Notes under the pieces: generated by a model
The model's database searches: none
Told to the model about the DNA's origin: nothing
Seen by the model: the letters and a program-made list of their open reading frames with translations, nothing else
In this document: piece after piece, positions 1 through 7,305 of the stretch
Numbering within the stretch: the stretch's first letter is position 1
How the letters are laid out: each line of letters starts with the position of its first letter
Origin: Deltaproteobacteria bacterium
GTDB lineage: Bacteria; Bdellovibrionota; UBA2394
Length of the DNA stretch: 64,000 nt
Direction: 5' to 3'
NCBI GenBank assembly: GCA_017302715.1
Contig: JAFLCD010000004.1
Location: forward strand, 1 to 64,000
Made by a program: the position numbers and the translations under genes

Positions 1-422
1 GATCGAATTTTTTCTTCACGAGTGAGAAGGTTTGTTTCTAAAATCACTTTCACGATTCGAGGCGAAGCGACTCGCACGATTTCTTTAATCTCATCAAAAA
101 CATATTCAGTGTTTCCGGTTTTCAAAGCACCGATCGATTGAACCATATCGATTTCATCGGCTCCGCACTGAATCACTTGCACCGTCTCACCAACTTTTGT
201 GGATGTAAGATTAGCGCCCAACGGAAAACCCACCACTGCACAAATTTTTACATCCGAATCTTCTAGTTCTTCTTTAGCTGTCGCCACCCATTGAGGATTT
301 ACACAGACCGAGAAAAATTTAAATTTTTTCGCTTCAGCGCATAGTTTTTGAATCATTTGCTGAGTGGCTTCAGGTCTGAGGAGAGTGTGATCGATATATT
401 GTGCAAGATTCTGACTCGGCAT
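1..422 (-). CDS. deoC: Deoxyribose-phosphate aldolase, N-terminal part (cut by window edge)
   Basis: My translation of the minus strand from the ATG at 422-420 runs open to the window edge (about 140 residues). It matches the class I aldolase Deo[12 protein letters not shown] near the start, [22 protein letters not shown], and RIVKVILET, where the Lys is expected to form the Schiff base. The family converts 2-deoxyribose 5-phosphate to glyceraldehyde 3-phosphate and acetaldehyde in deoxynucleoside catabolism. The C-terminal half lies outside the window, so operon partners are unknown. The upstream side holds a cluster of palindromic repeats. Confidence 0.93.
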   Translation of the reverse strand, partial: MPSQNLAQYIDHTLLRPEATQQMIQKLCAEAKKFKFFSVCVNPQWVATAKEELEDSDVKICAVVGFPLGANLTSTKVGETVQVIQCGADEIDMVQSIGALKTGNTEYVFDEIKEIVRVASPRIVKVILETNLLTREEKIR

Positions 423-434
423 ATTTACTTCTTA

Positions 435-452
435 TTTGGTCCCGGGACCAAA
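435..452. repeat. Perfect 18-bp palindrome TTTGGTCCCGGGACCAAA
   Basis: This 18-bp perfect palindrome, centred on CCCGGG, lies just upstream of deoC. It resembles the CCTGTCCCGGGACAGG family seen at 479, 12677, 12920, 13810 and 25614 but has different arms. It could fold as a hairpin in the deoC leader or be a protein-binding site or a repetitive element. Its function is not known. Confidence 0.75.
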
Positions 453-478
453 ATCTATAGGGAATTCAAAGTTCAGTG

Positions 479-498
479 AGCCTGTCCCGGGACAGGCT
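479..498. repeat. CCCGGG-centred palindrome, AGCCTGTCCCGGGACAGGCT
   Basis: This is a perfect 20-bp palindrome. The same core is found intact at 12677-12696 and 25614-25633, as an 18-bp form at 12920-12937, and with one shortened arm at 13810-13826. It is followed after about 30 bp by an AT-rich hairpin (531-575), a pairing also seen near 12.6 and 13.7 kb. It is likely a REP-like repetitive element. Confidence 0.85.
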
Positions 499-530
499 GA
501 AAATTTTCTTAAGTCGAGCAAGCCAATAGC

Positions 531-575
531 AAAGGAAAAAGAAAAAGATTTTAAAGGTCTTTTCCTTTTTTCTTT
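531..575. repeat. AT-rich hairpin with 9-nt loop, possible terminator
   Basis: Arms 531-548 and 558-575 are complementary in 16 of 18 positions plus one G-T pair, around a 9-nt loop (549-557). The purine-rich left arm and T-rich right arm resemble a rho-independent terminator. Arm style and loop length match the hairpins at 12614-12660 and 13712-13763, so it may be a member of the same repeat family. Confidence 0.6.
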
Positions 576-589
576 GAGGTGCATATAAC

Positions 590-640
590 CTGGCCCGGGC
601 CAGCCTTACATGGGGGGGTATTGTCAGGTCGCAAGACCTG
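590..640. repeat. Two more short inverted repeats upstream of a small secreted gene
   Basis: A perfect palindrome, CTGGCCCGGGCCAG, spans 590-603. A 6-bp stem (CAGGTC/GACCTG) with a GCAA tetraloop spans 625-640, with a run of seven G between them. The second hairpin ends about 18 nt before the start codon at 659 and would lie in the leader of that gene. No function can be assigned. Confidence 0.5.
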
Positions 641-658
641 GAGTAAAGACTTGAAGCG

Positions 659-1003
659 ATGAAACAAATTTTTTGCCCTATTTATGTGTTTATTTTTTCA
701 ATACTTATTTCTATGGCCTCGGCTTCAGTTTCTGCTTCTGAATTGGAAGGGCGTATCGTCAAAGATTTAAAAGATTCTGTTAATAAATCTGTAAAATGTG
801 TCTGTTTAACGAGCGCTGGGGATGTCACTGTAAAAAATTGGACTACTTCTCCTACTGAAGAATCAGCAGAAGAAATTTCAAAATTTGCTTCAGAATGCCA
901 TGATTTTTCTCAAACTTCTTATTTTAAAGATCTTGGTATTACGAGTCGTAGCGGTAAAACACGTTATCTGGAACTTCGGGCCTGTGGTTTAGAGATCGAA
1001 TAA
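659..1003 (+). CDS. Small secreted hypothetical protein with four mature cysteines
   Basis: This 114-residue protein has a clear Sec signal peptide: MK, then a hydrophobic stretch to about residue 23, with likely cleavage after the SVSA segment. The mature part holds CVC at about 48-50 and single Cys near 80 and 109, so disulfides in the periplasm are plausible. No family is recognised. An ATG start is used but no strong ribosome binding site is evident; the leader contains a small CAGGTC hairpin. It ends 4 bp from the convergent methyltransferase gene. A real but unknown gene is likely because the signal peptide and cysteines form a coherent secreted product. Confidence 0.65.
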   Translation: MKQIFCPIYVFIFSILISMASASVSASELEGRIVKDLKDSVNKSVKCVCLTSAGDVTVKNWTTSPTEESAEEISKFASECHDFSQTSYFKDLGITSRSGKTRYLELRACGLEIE

Positions 1004-1007
1004 TTGT

Positions 1008-2882
1008 CTATTTCTCAATAAATTCCTGAACAACCGACAGCGCAATATCCGCTCGATTAAACGGCGGCATGATATAAGTTCCTTGAACTTCTTTTCGAAA
1101 TTCTTTCAAAGCTTCACGCGCGATTTTGATTCCTTCTTCGCGTTGAAGATCTGGACTTTCGGGTTTAGACATTCGTTTTAAAATTTCTTCGGGAATTTGC
1201 ATCCCCGGAACTTCGTTATGCAAAAATTCTGCATTTTTTAAACTCGCTAAAGGACAAATGCCGATCAACAAAGGTGGTTGCTTTGCAAATGTTTTGAATC
1301 TCTTTAAAAATTTCTCAAAAGTTTTGTGATCATAAACCGGCTGAGTCAAAATATATTCCGCTCCCGCATCTACTTTTTGCTGAAGTCGATTCATCTCTTC
1401 TTCAAAATTTAAAGTTCCAGGATTGCAGCCGACGCCTTGATGAAAAGCAGTGGGCTTTCCGATGGCATTACCTGCAAGATCCATTCCTAAATTAAGTTTG
1501 CGAACAATTTTTGTTAAGCCGATCGCATCTACATCAAAAACTGAAGCAGCTTCGGGGTAATCTCCAAGTTTGGGTGGATCGCCCGTGATGATCAGCACAT
1601 TTCTTAAGCCAAGCGCGTTCGCTCCGAGCAAATCACTTTGCATGCCGAGTAAATTTCGGTCGCGGCAACAATAGTGAATGATGGTTTCGATTCCGATATC
1701 GCGTTCTAAAATCACCGCCATACTCATCGGACTCATTCGCGCCGAAGCACGAGGCCCGTCGGCGATATTGATGCAATCGACTCCTGCATCTTTACAAATT
1801 TTTGCAGCTTCTAAAGCTTTAGCAAAAGCTGTTCCTTTAGGAGGGTCAATCTCTACACTCACTACGAATTTTTTGGCGCCAAGCTTTGAACTCAATTTAC
1901 TTTTTTTTGCGAGAGGAACTTCTTCGATTTGTGGTGCTGGTTTTGTGGATTCAAAAACTTTTGTCGTCGTTTTACCCGAATGTCCAGTTGATAAAATTGC
2001 ATCGCGAGTGCGACGCATATGCGTAGGCGTTGTTCCGCAACAGCCTCCTATTAAATTGACGCCGAGAGTGGCGAATTTTTTGGCAAAGCTTCCAAAATAT
2101 TCTGGAGTGGATAAATAAATATAACGGCCGCCCACTTGTTTTGGTACGCCCGCATTTGGAAAAGTGGCGATAGGCTTTTGAGTGAGTGGTCTAAAAATTT
2201 CTAAAGTATCTAAAATCGCCGAAGGCCCGTTCGAGCAATTGAGCCCTATAATATCAATCGGCATTTTGTTGAGCGCATTCACCATCGTCTCGGCGCTTTC
2301 CTGCAAAAGCGAAGTTCCTTCTTCTGTGATCGTCATCATTCCGATAATAGGTTTTGAAGAGACAGAACGAACAGCCGTTACGGCGGCTTCAAGTTGAGAT
2401 AGATGAGTAAATGTTTCTAAAATAAAAAGATCAACGCCCGCGTTTTCAAGGGCGCGAGCTTGTTCCTCGAAAATCGAAATCGCTTCAACATGTTTGAGTG
2501 GGCCGAAAGGTTCGGAATTTACGCCGAGTGGTCCCATGCTTCCAGCGATCCACGCAGACTTCAAAGATTTTTGAGAAAATTCATGGACAGCTTTTCGTGC
2601 GATCTCAACTCCTGCTCGATTGATTTCTTCAACTTGATGATCGAGCCCGTGAGTTTTGAGGCGCAATCGATTCGCTCCAAAAGTATTCGTTTCGATAAGT
2701 TCGCAACCCGCCTGCAAATATTCGGAGTGAATACCTTGAATCATCGCGGGCGATTCGAGATTGAGAGCGTCGTAACATCTATTTATATAGACGCCTTTTG
2801 CGTAAAGCATGGTGCCCATGGCGCCGTCGCCGAGAATAATTCGGTTTTGAAGCGCTTCTAATAGAGGATGGCCGGCCGACAT
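1008..2882 (-). CDS. Bifunctional homocysteine S-methyltransferase / 5,10-methylenetetrahydrofolate reductase
   Basis: This 624-residue two-domain cytoplasmic protein belongs to the YitJ type. Residues 1 to about 300 are a homocysteine methyltransferase barrel: GDGAMGTML near 18-25, ETNTFGANR, and Zn ligands expected at C215 (GLNCSNG) and C281/C282 (GGCCGTTPTH). Residues from about 335 to 624 are a MetF-like reductase (SVEIDPPKG, IITGDPPK, QPVYDHKTFEKFL), which makes 5-methyl-THF from methylene-THF. The fusion couples methyl group formation to methionine synthesis. The linker (about 305-330) is Lys/Thr rich. The start ATG at 2882 is the first Met and aligns with the family N-terminus. The gene is monocistronic in view. 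The full length and both active-site sets argue for a functional enzyme. Confidence 0.93.
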   Translation of the reverse strand: MSAGHPLLEALQNRIILGDGAMGTMLYAKGVYINRCYDALNLESPAMIQGIHSEYLQAGCELIETNTFGANRLRLKTHGLDHQVEEINRAGVEIARKAVHEFSQKSLKSAWIAGSMGPLGVNSEPFGPLKHVEAISIFEEQARALENAGVDLFILETFTHLSQLEAAVTAVRSVSSKPIIGMMTITEEGTSLLQESAETMVNALNKMPIDIIGLNCSNGPSAILDTLEIFRPLTQKPIATFPNAGVPKQVGGRYIYLSTPEYFGSFAKKFATLGVNLIGGCCGTTPTHMRRTRDAILSTGHSGKTTTKVFESTKPAPQIEEVPLAKKSKLSSKLGAKKFVVSVEIDPPKGTAFAKALEAAKICKDAGVDCINIADGPRASARMSPMSMAVILERDIGIETIIHYCCRDRNLLGMQSDLLGANALGLRNVLIITGDPPKLGDYPEAASVFDVDAIGLTKIVRKLNLGMDLAGNAIGKPTAFHQGVGCNPGTLNFEEEMNRLQQKVDAGAEYILTQPVYDHKTFEKFLKRFKTFAKQPPLLIGICPLASLKNAEFLHNEVPGMQIPEEILKRMSKPESPDLQREEGIKIAREALKEFRKEVQGTYIMPPFNRADIALSVVQEFIEK

Positions 2883-2941
2883 AAGTCCGAATTTAAGCAG
2901 ACTTTGAGGCGTGCAGCATTAACTTATTTATGGGGAATCTA

Positions 2942-3730
2942 TTATTTCTTATCTAACGGATATGCTTGCGTTGCATTCGTTAAAATTTCCCAATATAAAT
3001 TTTCATCTTGGACCATCAGTCCTTTCCGATTTATATCTTCGGCGACTTGCTCTAAATTTTTACCACGAAGAGTCGGAATAATAGGAAGCACATAGGCGGT
3101 AGTCTCTGTCTTTGCTGAGTTTTTGGGCGTCAAGAATACAAAAAGTTTATTTTGAAGCGGCCATTCGTAATCCCGAGTGACCCCTTTATCATCTGTTTGA
3201 GTGTGAATAATATTGTATTCTATTCCTGAATTGTCTTCGGATTTTTTTTCCATACGAATAGGTAAATATTGTGTTGAGTAAGGCAAATTCATTTCTCTCA
3301 TAGGAGGCGCTCTCAAAATTGCAACAGAGATTTCGTATTCTGAATCATCAAAATTTTTATTCATATGAATGGTAATCGGATTATCTTTTTCGACGTGAGT
3401 AAAATTACCAAACTTTTCAGCGAGCTCTTTAGCTTTTTTGTTATAGTCCTCGATTAACTGGTTCGTTTGTTTTTCATAATCAGCATATTCTGGAGAACCT
3501 TTAGAGACATCTTTAAATTTGTTTGCCAACTCGATTGCGAGGTTTTTATATTTAGCGAGTTCATTGATCATCGCGCCTTTGAATTCAAGAGAGGTGGATG
3601 GCGTTTGAGCGCTAGCTGCCTGTTCGATTTGATCCACATACTCTAAAGGACTTTTTACTTCTGAACTCGCGCAATTTGTAAGATTTGTATTCGCAAGGCC
3701 GACGGTGAGAATGAATAAATTGAAGATCAT
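2942..3730 (-). CDS. Secreted hypothetical protein
   Basis: This 262-residue protein has a hydrophobic N-terminus (MIFNLFILTVGLAN) and Cys20 in LTNC. It could be a lipoprotein, although Asn just before the Cys is unusual in a lipobox, so plain secretion is also possible. A charged, probably helical region with many Lys/Glu spans about 60-105. A mixed beta-type C-terminal half follows with no recognised motif. A strong AAGGAG lies 5 nt before the ATG. It stands alone between the methyltransferase and dnaE. Function unknown; the good Shine-Dalgarno and export signal make it a credible gene. Confidence 0.7.
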   Translation of the reverse strand: MIFNLFILTVGLANTNLTNCASSEVKSPLEYVDQIEQAASAQTPSTSLEFKGAMINELAKYKNLAIELANKFKDVSKGSPEYADYEKQTNQLIEDYNKKAKELAEKFGNFTHVEKDNPITIHMNKNFDDSEYEISVAILRAPPMREMNLPYSTQYLPIRMEKKSEDNSGIEYNIIHTQTDDKGVTRDYEWPLQNKLFVFLTPKNSAKTETTAYVLPIIPTLRGKNLEQVAEDINRKGLMVQDENLYWEILTNATQAYPLDKK

Positions 3731-3873
3731 AAATCTCCTTCTTCTGTCTTATATATGGAGGACATTTTGCATTTTTATCTTTTAAATGCAATTTCTATGC
3801 CCAGAAATTGAAATAGAAGTGAGTTTAAGCGTCGGTTTAAATTTGTTTATTTATTTAAGCCATTTAGGCCAAA

Positions 3874-6800
3874 GTGAACTTTCGTTTTATGATTCCCCTA
3901 AGATTACATACCGATTTTTCGCTGCTGAAGGCCATGGTCTCAGTCGAAAAATATGTCACGGCTTTGAAAGCTCGTGGATACGCGGGCGGCGCCATCACCG
4001 ACTTCGACAACGCCTTTGGTTGGGTGGATTTTTATTTTCAGATGAAGAAGGCGGGTTTGAAGGCTGTTCTTGGAACGACTTTAAGTTTAGCGCTCGATGG
4101 CCAAACAAGTGATCGGCAAAAATCCAAAGGTAATGTCAGTTTTTTAGTTCTCAATGCCGAAGGTTATCAAAATCTTTGTCTGCTTTTAAGTTCGTATTCG
4201 CTGCAAAATCTCACCATAGAAAAATGGAAAGAGCGCTCGGCCGGTTTGGTGATGTTGGTGTCACCCGATCATCCAAATCTGAGCGTCGATGTTTCGCCAT
4301 TGCTTGAGATTTGGCCAAAAGAAAATTTATTTTTTGAAATTCATCGTGTTGAAAATGGTCCTGACGAAGAAGCTGCGGTTGCTGCTGCAAAAAAGTGGGG
4401 AGCTCAGTGTGTAGCCACTCAGCCGGTTTATTTTTTAGATCCAGAGGATTGGAATGCGCACGAGGTCATGCTGAGTATTGGTGCATCCACTACGATCGCA
4501 GATGAGAATCGACCCAAACTTGTTTCGCGAGATTTTAATTTAAAAACAAGAGAGCAAATGGAAGGAATTTTTCGCGATCGCCCCGAATGGTTGCGAGCTT
4601 CTGAAGACATTTTGGCGCGGGTTAAATTTGAGTGGAAGTCAGATGATTATCATATTCCAAAATATGAAGACTTAAAAAAATCAGGATTCAAAAAAATTGA
4701 TGATTTGCTCGATGAAGAATGTCGAAAAGGTTTAGAGGCACGACTGGAGCTCGTCAAAACGTATACGCCGGCAGAAAAATTTCCGGCGCTCAAAAAGGTT
4801 TATGAGGATCGCCTCAAAGAAGAATGCGAAATCATTCATCGAATGAGATTTTCGGATTACTTTTTGGTGGTTGCGGATTTTATTCGTTGGAGTAAATCGC
4901 ATGATATTCCTGTGGGGCCTGGTCGGGGTTCGGGAGCGGGAAGTTTAGCAGCTTATTGCCTTTCGATCGTGGATATTGATCCTGTTCGCTACACTTTGCT
5001 CTTTGAAAGATTTTTGAATCCTGAGCGGGTCAGCATGCCAGACTTCGACGTGGACTTTTGTATCAAGGGTCGCGATCAAGTGATTCGTTACGTTCGCGAA
5101 AAATATAATTTAACGGCTCAAGAGTCCGGCAAAGAAGCCATCGAAGAAAATTTGAAAGTCGCGCAGATCATTACGTTTGGAAAAATGAAATCCAAAGCTG
5201 TGATTCGAGATGTGGGGCGTGCGCTTGGAATTCCTTATCAAGATGTAGATGCGATTGCAAAATTGATTCCGAATATTTTAAATATCACTTTGGCAGACGC
5301 TTACGAAAAAGAGCCCGAGTTTGCCAATCTTCGCGCACGAGATCCTAAGGCCGATGAATTATTAAAAATTGCGGATCGTCTCGAAGGTTTGAATCGACAT
5401 GCCTCGGTGCATGCTGCGGGAGTAGTGATCGCTGATGATATTTTAACAAAATATATTCCGCTCTATCGCGGATCTGATCAGGAAATTGTCTCTCAGTTTG
5501 AAATGAAGGGAGTTGAGAAACTTGGACTTTTGAAGTTCGACTTTTTGGGATTGCGAAACCTCACTGTCATTCAAGAATGTATTCGTCTGACGGGACAAGA
5601 AATCGATCTGTTAAAAATCAATTACGATGATCCTAAAGTGATGGGTGAACTTTCGCTCGGAGATACGGTTGGAATTTTTCAACTTGAATCTTCGGGGATG
5701 CGAGATGTTATTCGCAGATTAAAACCGACTTGCTTAGAAGATATTATCGCGATCGTGGCTCTCTATCGTCCTGGACCTCTCGAGGGCGGAATGGTGGACG
5801 ATTTTATTTTGCGAAAAGCGGGACGTACGCCAGTTGTTTATGATTCGCCCGTACTTGAGCCGATCTTAAAAGAAACTTACGGAGTTTTTGTTTATCAAGA
5901 GCAGGTCATGAAAACCGCCAATGTGATGGCGGGATTTTCGCTCGGTGAAGCCGATTTATTGAGACGGGCGATGGGTAAAAAAATCGCGTCTGAGATGGCT
6001 CAGCAAAGAGAAAAGTTTGTCGAAGGTGCAAAAAAACTCGGTCAGTCCGAACATCTTGCTCAGAAAATTTTCGATTTGATGTCGGAGTTTGCAAAATACG
6101 GTTTTAATAAATCTCATGCTGCTGCCTATGCCATGATCACCGTTCAAACGGCTTACTTAAAAACTTATTTTCCGGAAGCTTTTTTTGCGGCGCTTCTTTC
6201 TTCTGAGTCTGAAGATATTGATAAATTGGGGTACATCATTCGCGCGGCAACGGCTGGTGGAATCGAAGTACTTTCTCCTCATGTGAATTTTTCTCATACC
6301 GATTTTGCTCTTGAAGAAAGTGAAGATCGAAAAAAAATTCGTTATGGGCTCTCAGCGATTAAAAATTTAGGAGACAATGTTTCAGAAGCCATTGTGAAAG
6401 AACGCGAAGAGAACGGAAAATTTAAAAGTTTTGAGAATTTTTTCTCTCGTGCTCCAATTCAAATTTTAAATAAACGACAGGCGGAGTGTTTGATTCGATC
6501 TGGAGCTCTTGATGGCTTAGGTGCTACGCGGGCCAGTTTGTTCGCTTCTTTAGATTCGCTGATGGGAAATGCGGCAGCCGATGGGCAAGCTAAACTCGTA
6601 GGTCAAAAGGCTCTGTTTGCTTCGAAACCTAAAATGAAAATAGTCGAAGAGTGGGCGGATCGAATTCGCTTGAACGATGAAAAGCATTTGCTTGGTACTT
6701 ATATGACTGGGCATCCGCTTAAAGCTTTTCAAGCTTTGCTTCAAAGTTTTAAGACTCGATCGATTCAAGATCTTCATGAGAAAGCCGCCCCTTCAAAAGA

Positions 6801-7305
6801 TTCTGAAATTTCGGTCGCAGGCTTAGTGATTTCTGTAAAAGAAATTTTTACAAAAAAGGGAACGAAGATGGCCTTTTTTACTTTAGAAGATCGAGAGGCG
6901 AGTATCGAAGTGGTGATGTTCTCGGATCTTTTTGAGCGAAAAGGAAACTTGCTTGCTAAGGAACGCGTACTTTTGGTGAAAGCTCAAGTGAGCCGCGAGG
7001 GCGATATGACAAAATTACTCGCTCGAGATATTTCGGATTTATCTCAAGTTCAATTTTCTGAACTTCATATTCGTTTGGCGCAAAAATCTCACGTCGATCG
7101 CCTAGAGCTTTTCTCGGAGCGCGTTCGAAAATATCCAGGCGCCATTAAAGTGAAAGTGCATATTCCGGTCGATGCCGCCGTTGAAGGAAAAGAACTGCGA
7201 GAATCTCATGTGACCGTTGAAACTAATTTTGAAGTTTCGACTCATCCGGAACTTATGAATTGGTTAAGTAGTGAGTTCGGTGAAACCTCTTTAAGTTTGC
7301 ATTAA
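3874..7305 (+). CDS. dnaE: DNA polymerase III alpha subunit
   Basis: This is the replicative C-family polymerase, 1143 residues and close to full DnaE1 length. An N-terminal PHP domain (1 to about 200) precedes the palm: GPGRGSGAGS, catalytic Asp at 390 and 392 (PDFDVDF) and Asp556 (KFDFLGLRN). It is followed by the fingers, a tandem HhH region (AECLIRSGALDGLG) and an OB-fold (about 970-1050). The GTG at 3874 has an AGG 5 nt upstream; the ATG at 3889, which gives MIPLRLHTDFS, is an alternative. The PHP motif ITDFDN has Phe where active PHP domains usually carry His, so intrinsic proofreading is doubtful. The stop overlaps the convergent flagellin stop by 4 bp. Confidence 0.97.
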   Translation: MNFRFMIPLRLHTDFSLLKAMVSVEKYVTALKARGYAGGAITDFDNAFGWVDFYFQMKKAGLKAVLGTTLSLALDGQTSDRQKSKGNVSFLVLNAEGYQNLCLLLSSYSLQNLTIEKWKERSAGLVMLVSPDHPNLSVDVSPLLEIWPKENLFFEIHRVENGPDEEAAVAAAKKWGAQCVATQPVYFLDPEDWNAHEVMLSIGASTTIADENRPKLVSRDFNLKTREQMEGIFRDRPEWLRASEDILARVKFEWKSDDYHIPKYEDLKKSGFKKIDDLLDEECRKGLEARLELVKTYTPAEKFPALKKVYEDRLKEECEIIHRMRFSDYFLVVADFIRWSKSHDIPVGPGRGSGAGSLAAYCLSIVDIDPVRYTLLFERFLNPERVSMPDFDVDFCIKGRDQVIRYVREKYNLTAQESGKEAIEENLKVAQIITFGKMKSKAVIRDVGRALGIPYQDVDAIAKLIPNILNITLADAYEKEPEFANLRARDPKADELLKIADRLEGLNRHASVHAAGVVIADDILTKYIPLYRGSDQEIVSQFEMKGVEKLGLLKFDFLGLRNLTVIQECIRLTGQEIDLLKINYDDPKVMGELSLGDTVGIFQLESSGMRDVIRRLKPTCLEDIIAIVALYRPGPLEGGMVDDFILRKAGRTPVVYDSPVLEPILKETYGVFVYQEQVMKTANVMAGFSLGEADLLRRAMGKKIASEMAQQREKFVEGAKKLGQSEHLAQKIFDLMSEFAKYGFNKSHAAAYAMITVQTAYLKTYFPEAFFAALLSSESEDIDKLGYIIRAATAGGIEVLSPHVNFSHTDFALEESEDRKKIRYGLSAIKNLGDNVSEAIVKEREENGKFKSFENFFSRAPIQILNKRQAECLIRSGALDGLGATRASLFASLDSLMGNAAADGQAKLVGQKALFASKPKMKIVEEWADRIRLNDEKHLLGTYMTGHPLKAFQALLQSFKTRSIQDLHEKAAPSKDSEISVAGLVISVKEIFTKKGTKMAFFTLEDREASIEVVMFSDLFERKGNLLAKERVLLVKAQVSREGDMTKLLARDISDLSQVQFSELHIRLAQKSHVDRLELFSERVRKYPGAIKVKVHIPVDAAVEGKELRESHVTVETNFEVSTHPELMNWLSSEFGETSLSLH

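Noticed and set aside
1678-2861. Plus-strand open frames opposite the methyltransferase gene
   Set aside because: They are antisense shadows of a two-domain enzyme with intact motifs on the minus strand.
3768-3790. TGCATTT/AAATGCA hairpin before dnaE
   Set aside because: A 7-bp AT-rich stem in an AT-rich gap is easily due to chance and has no clear role.
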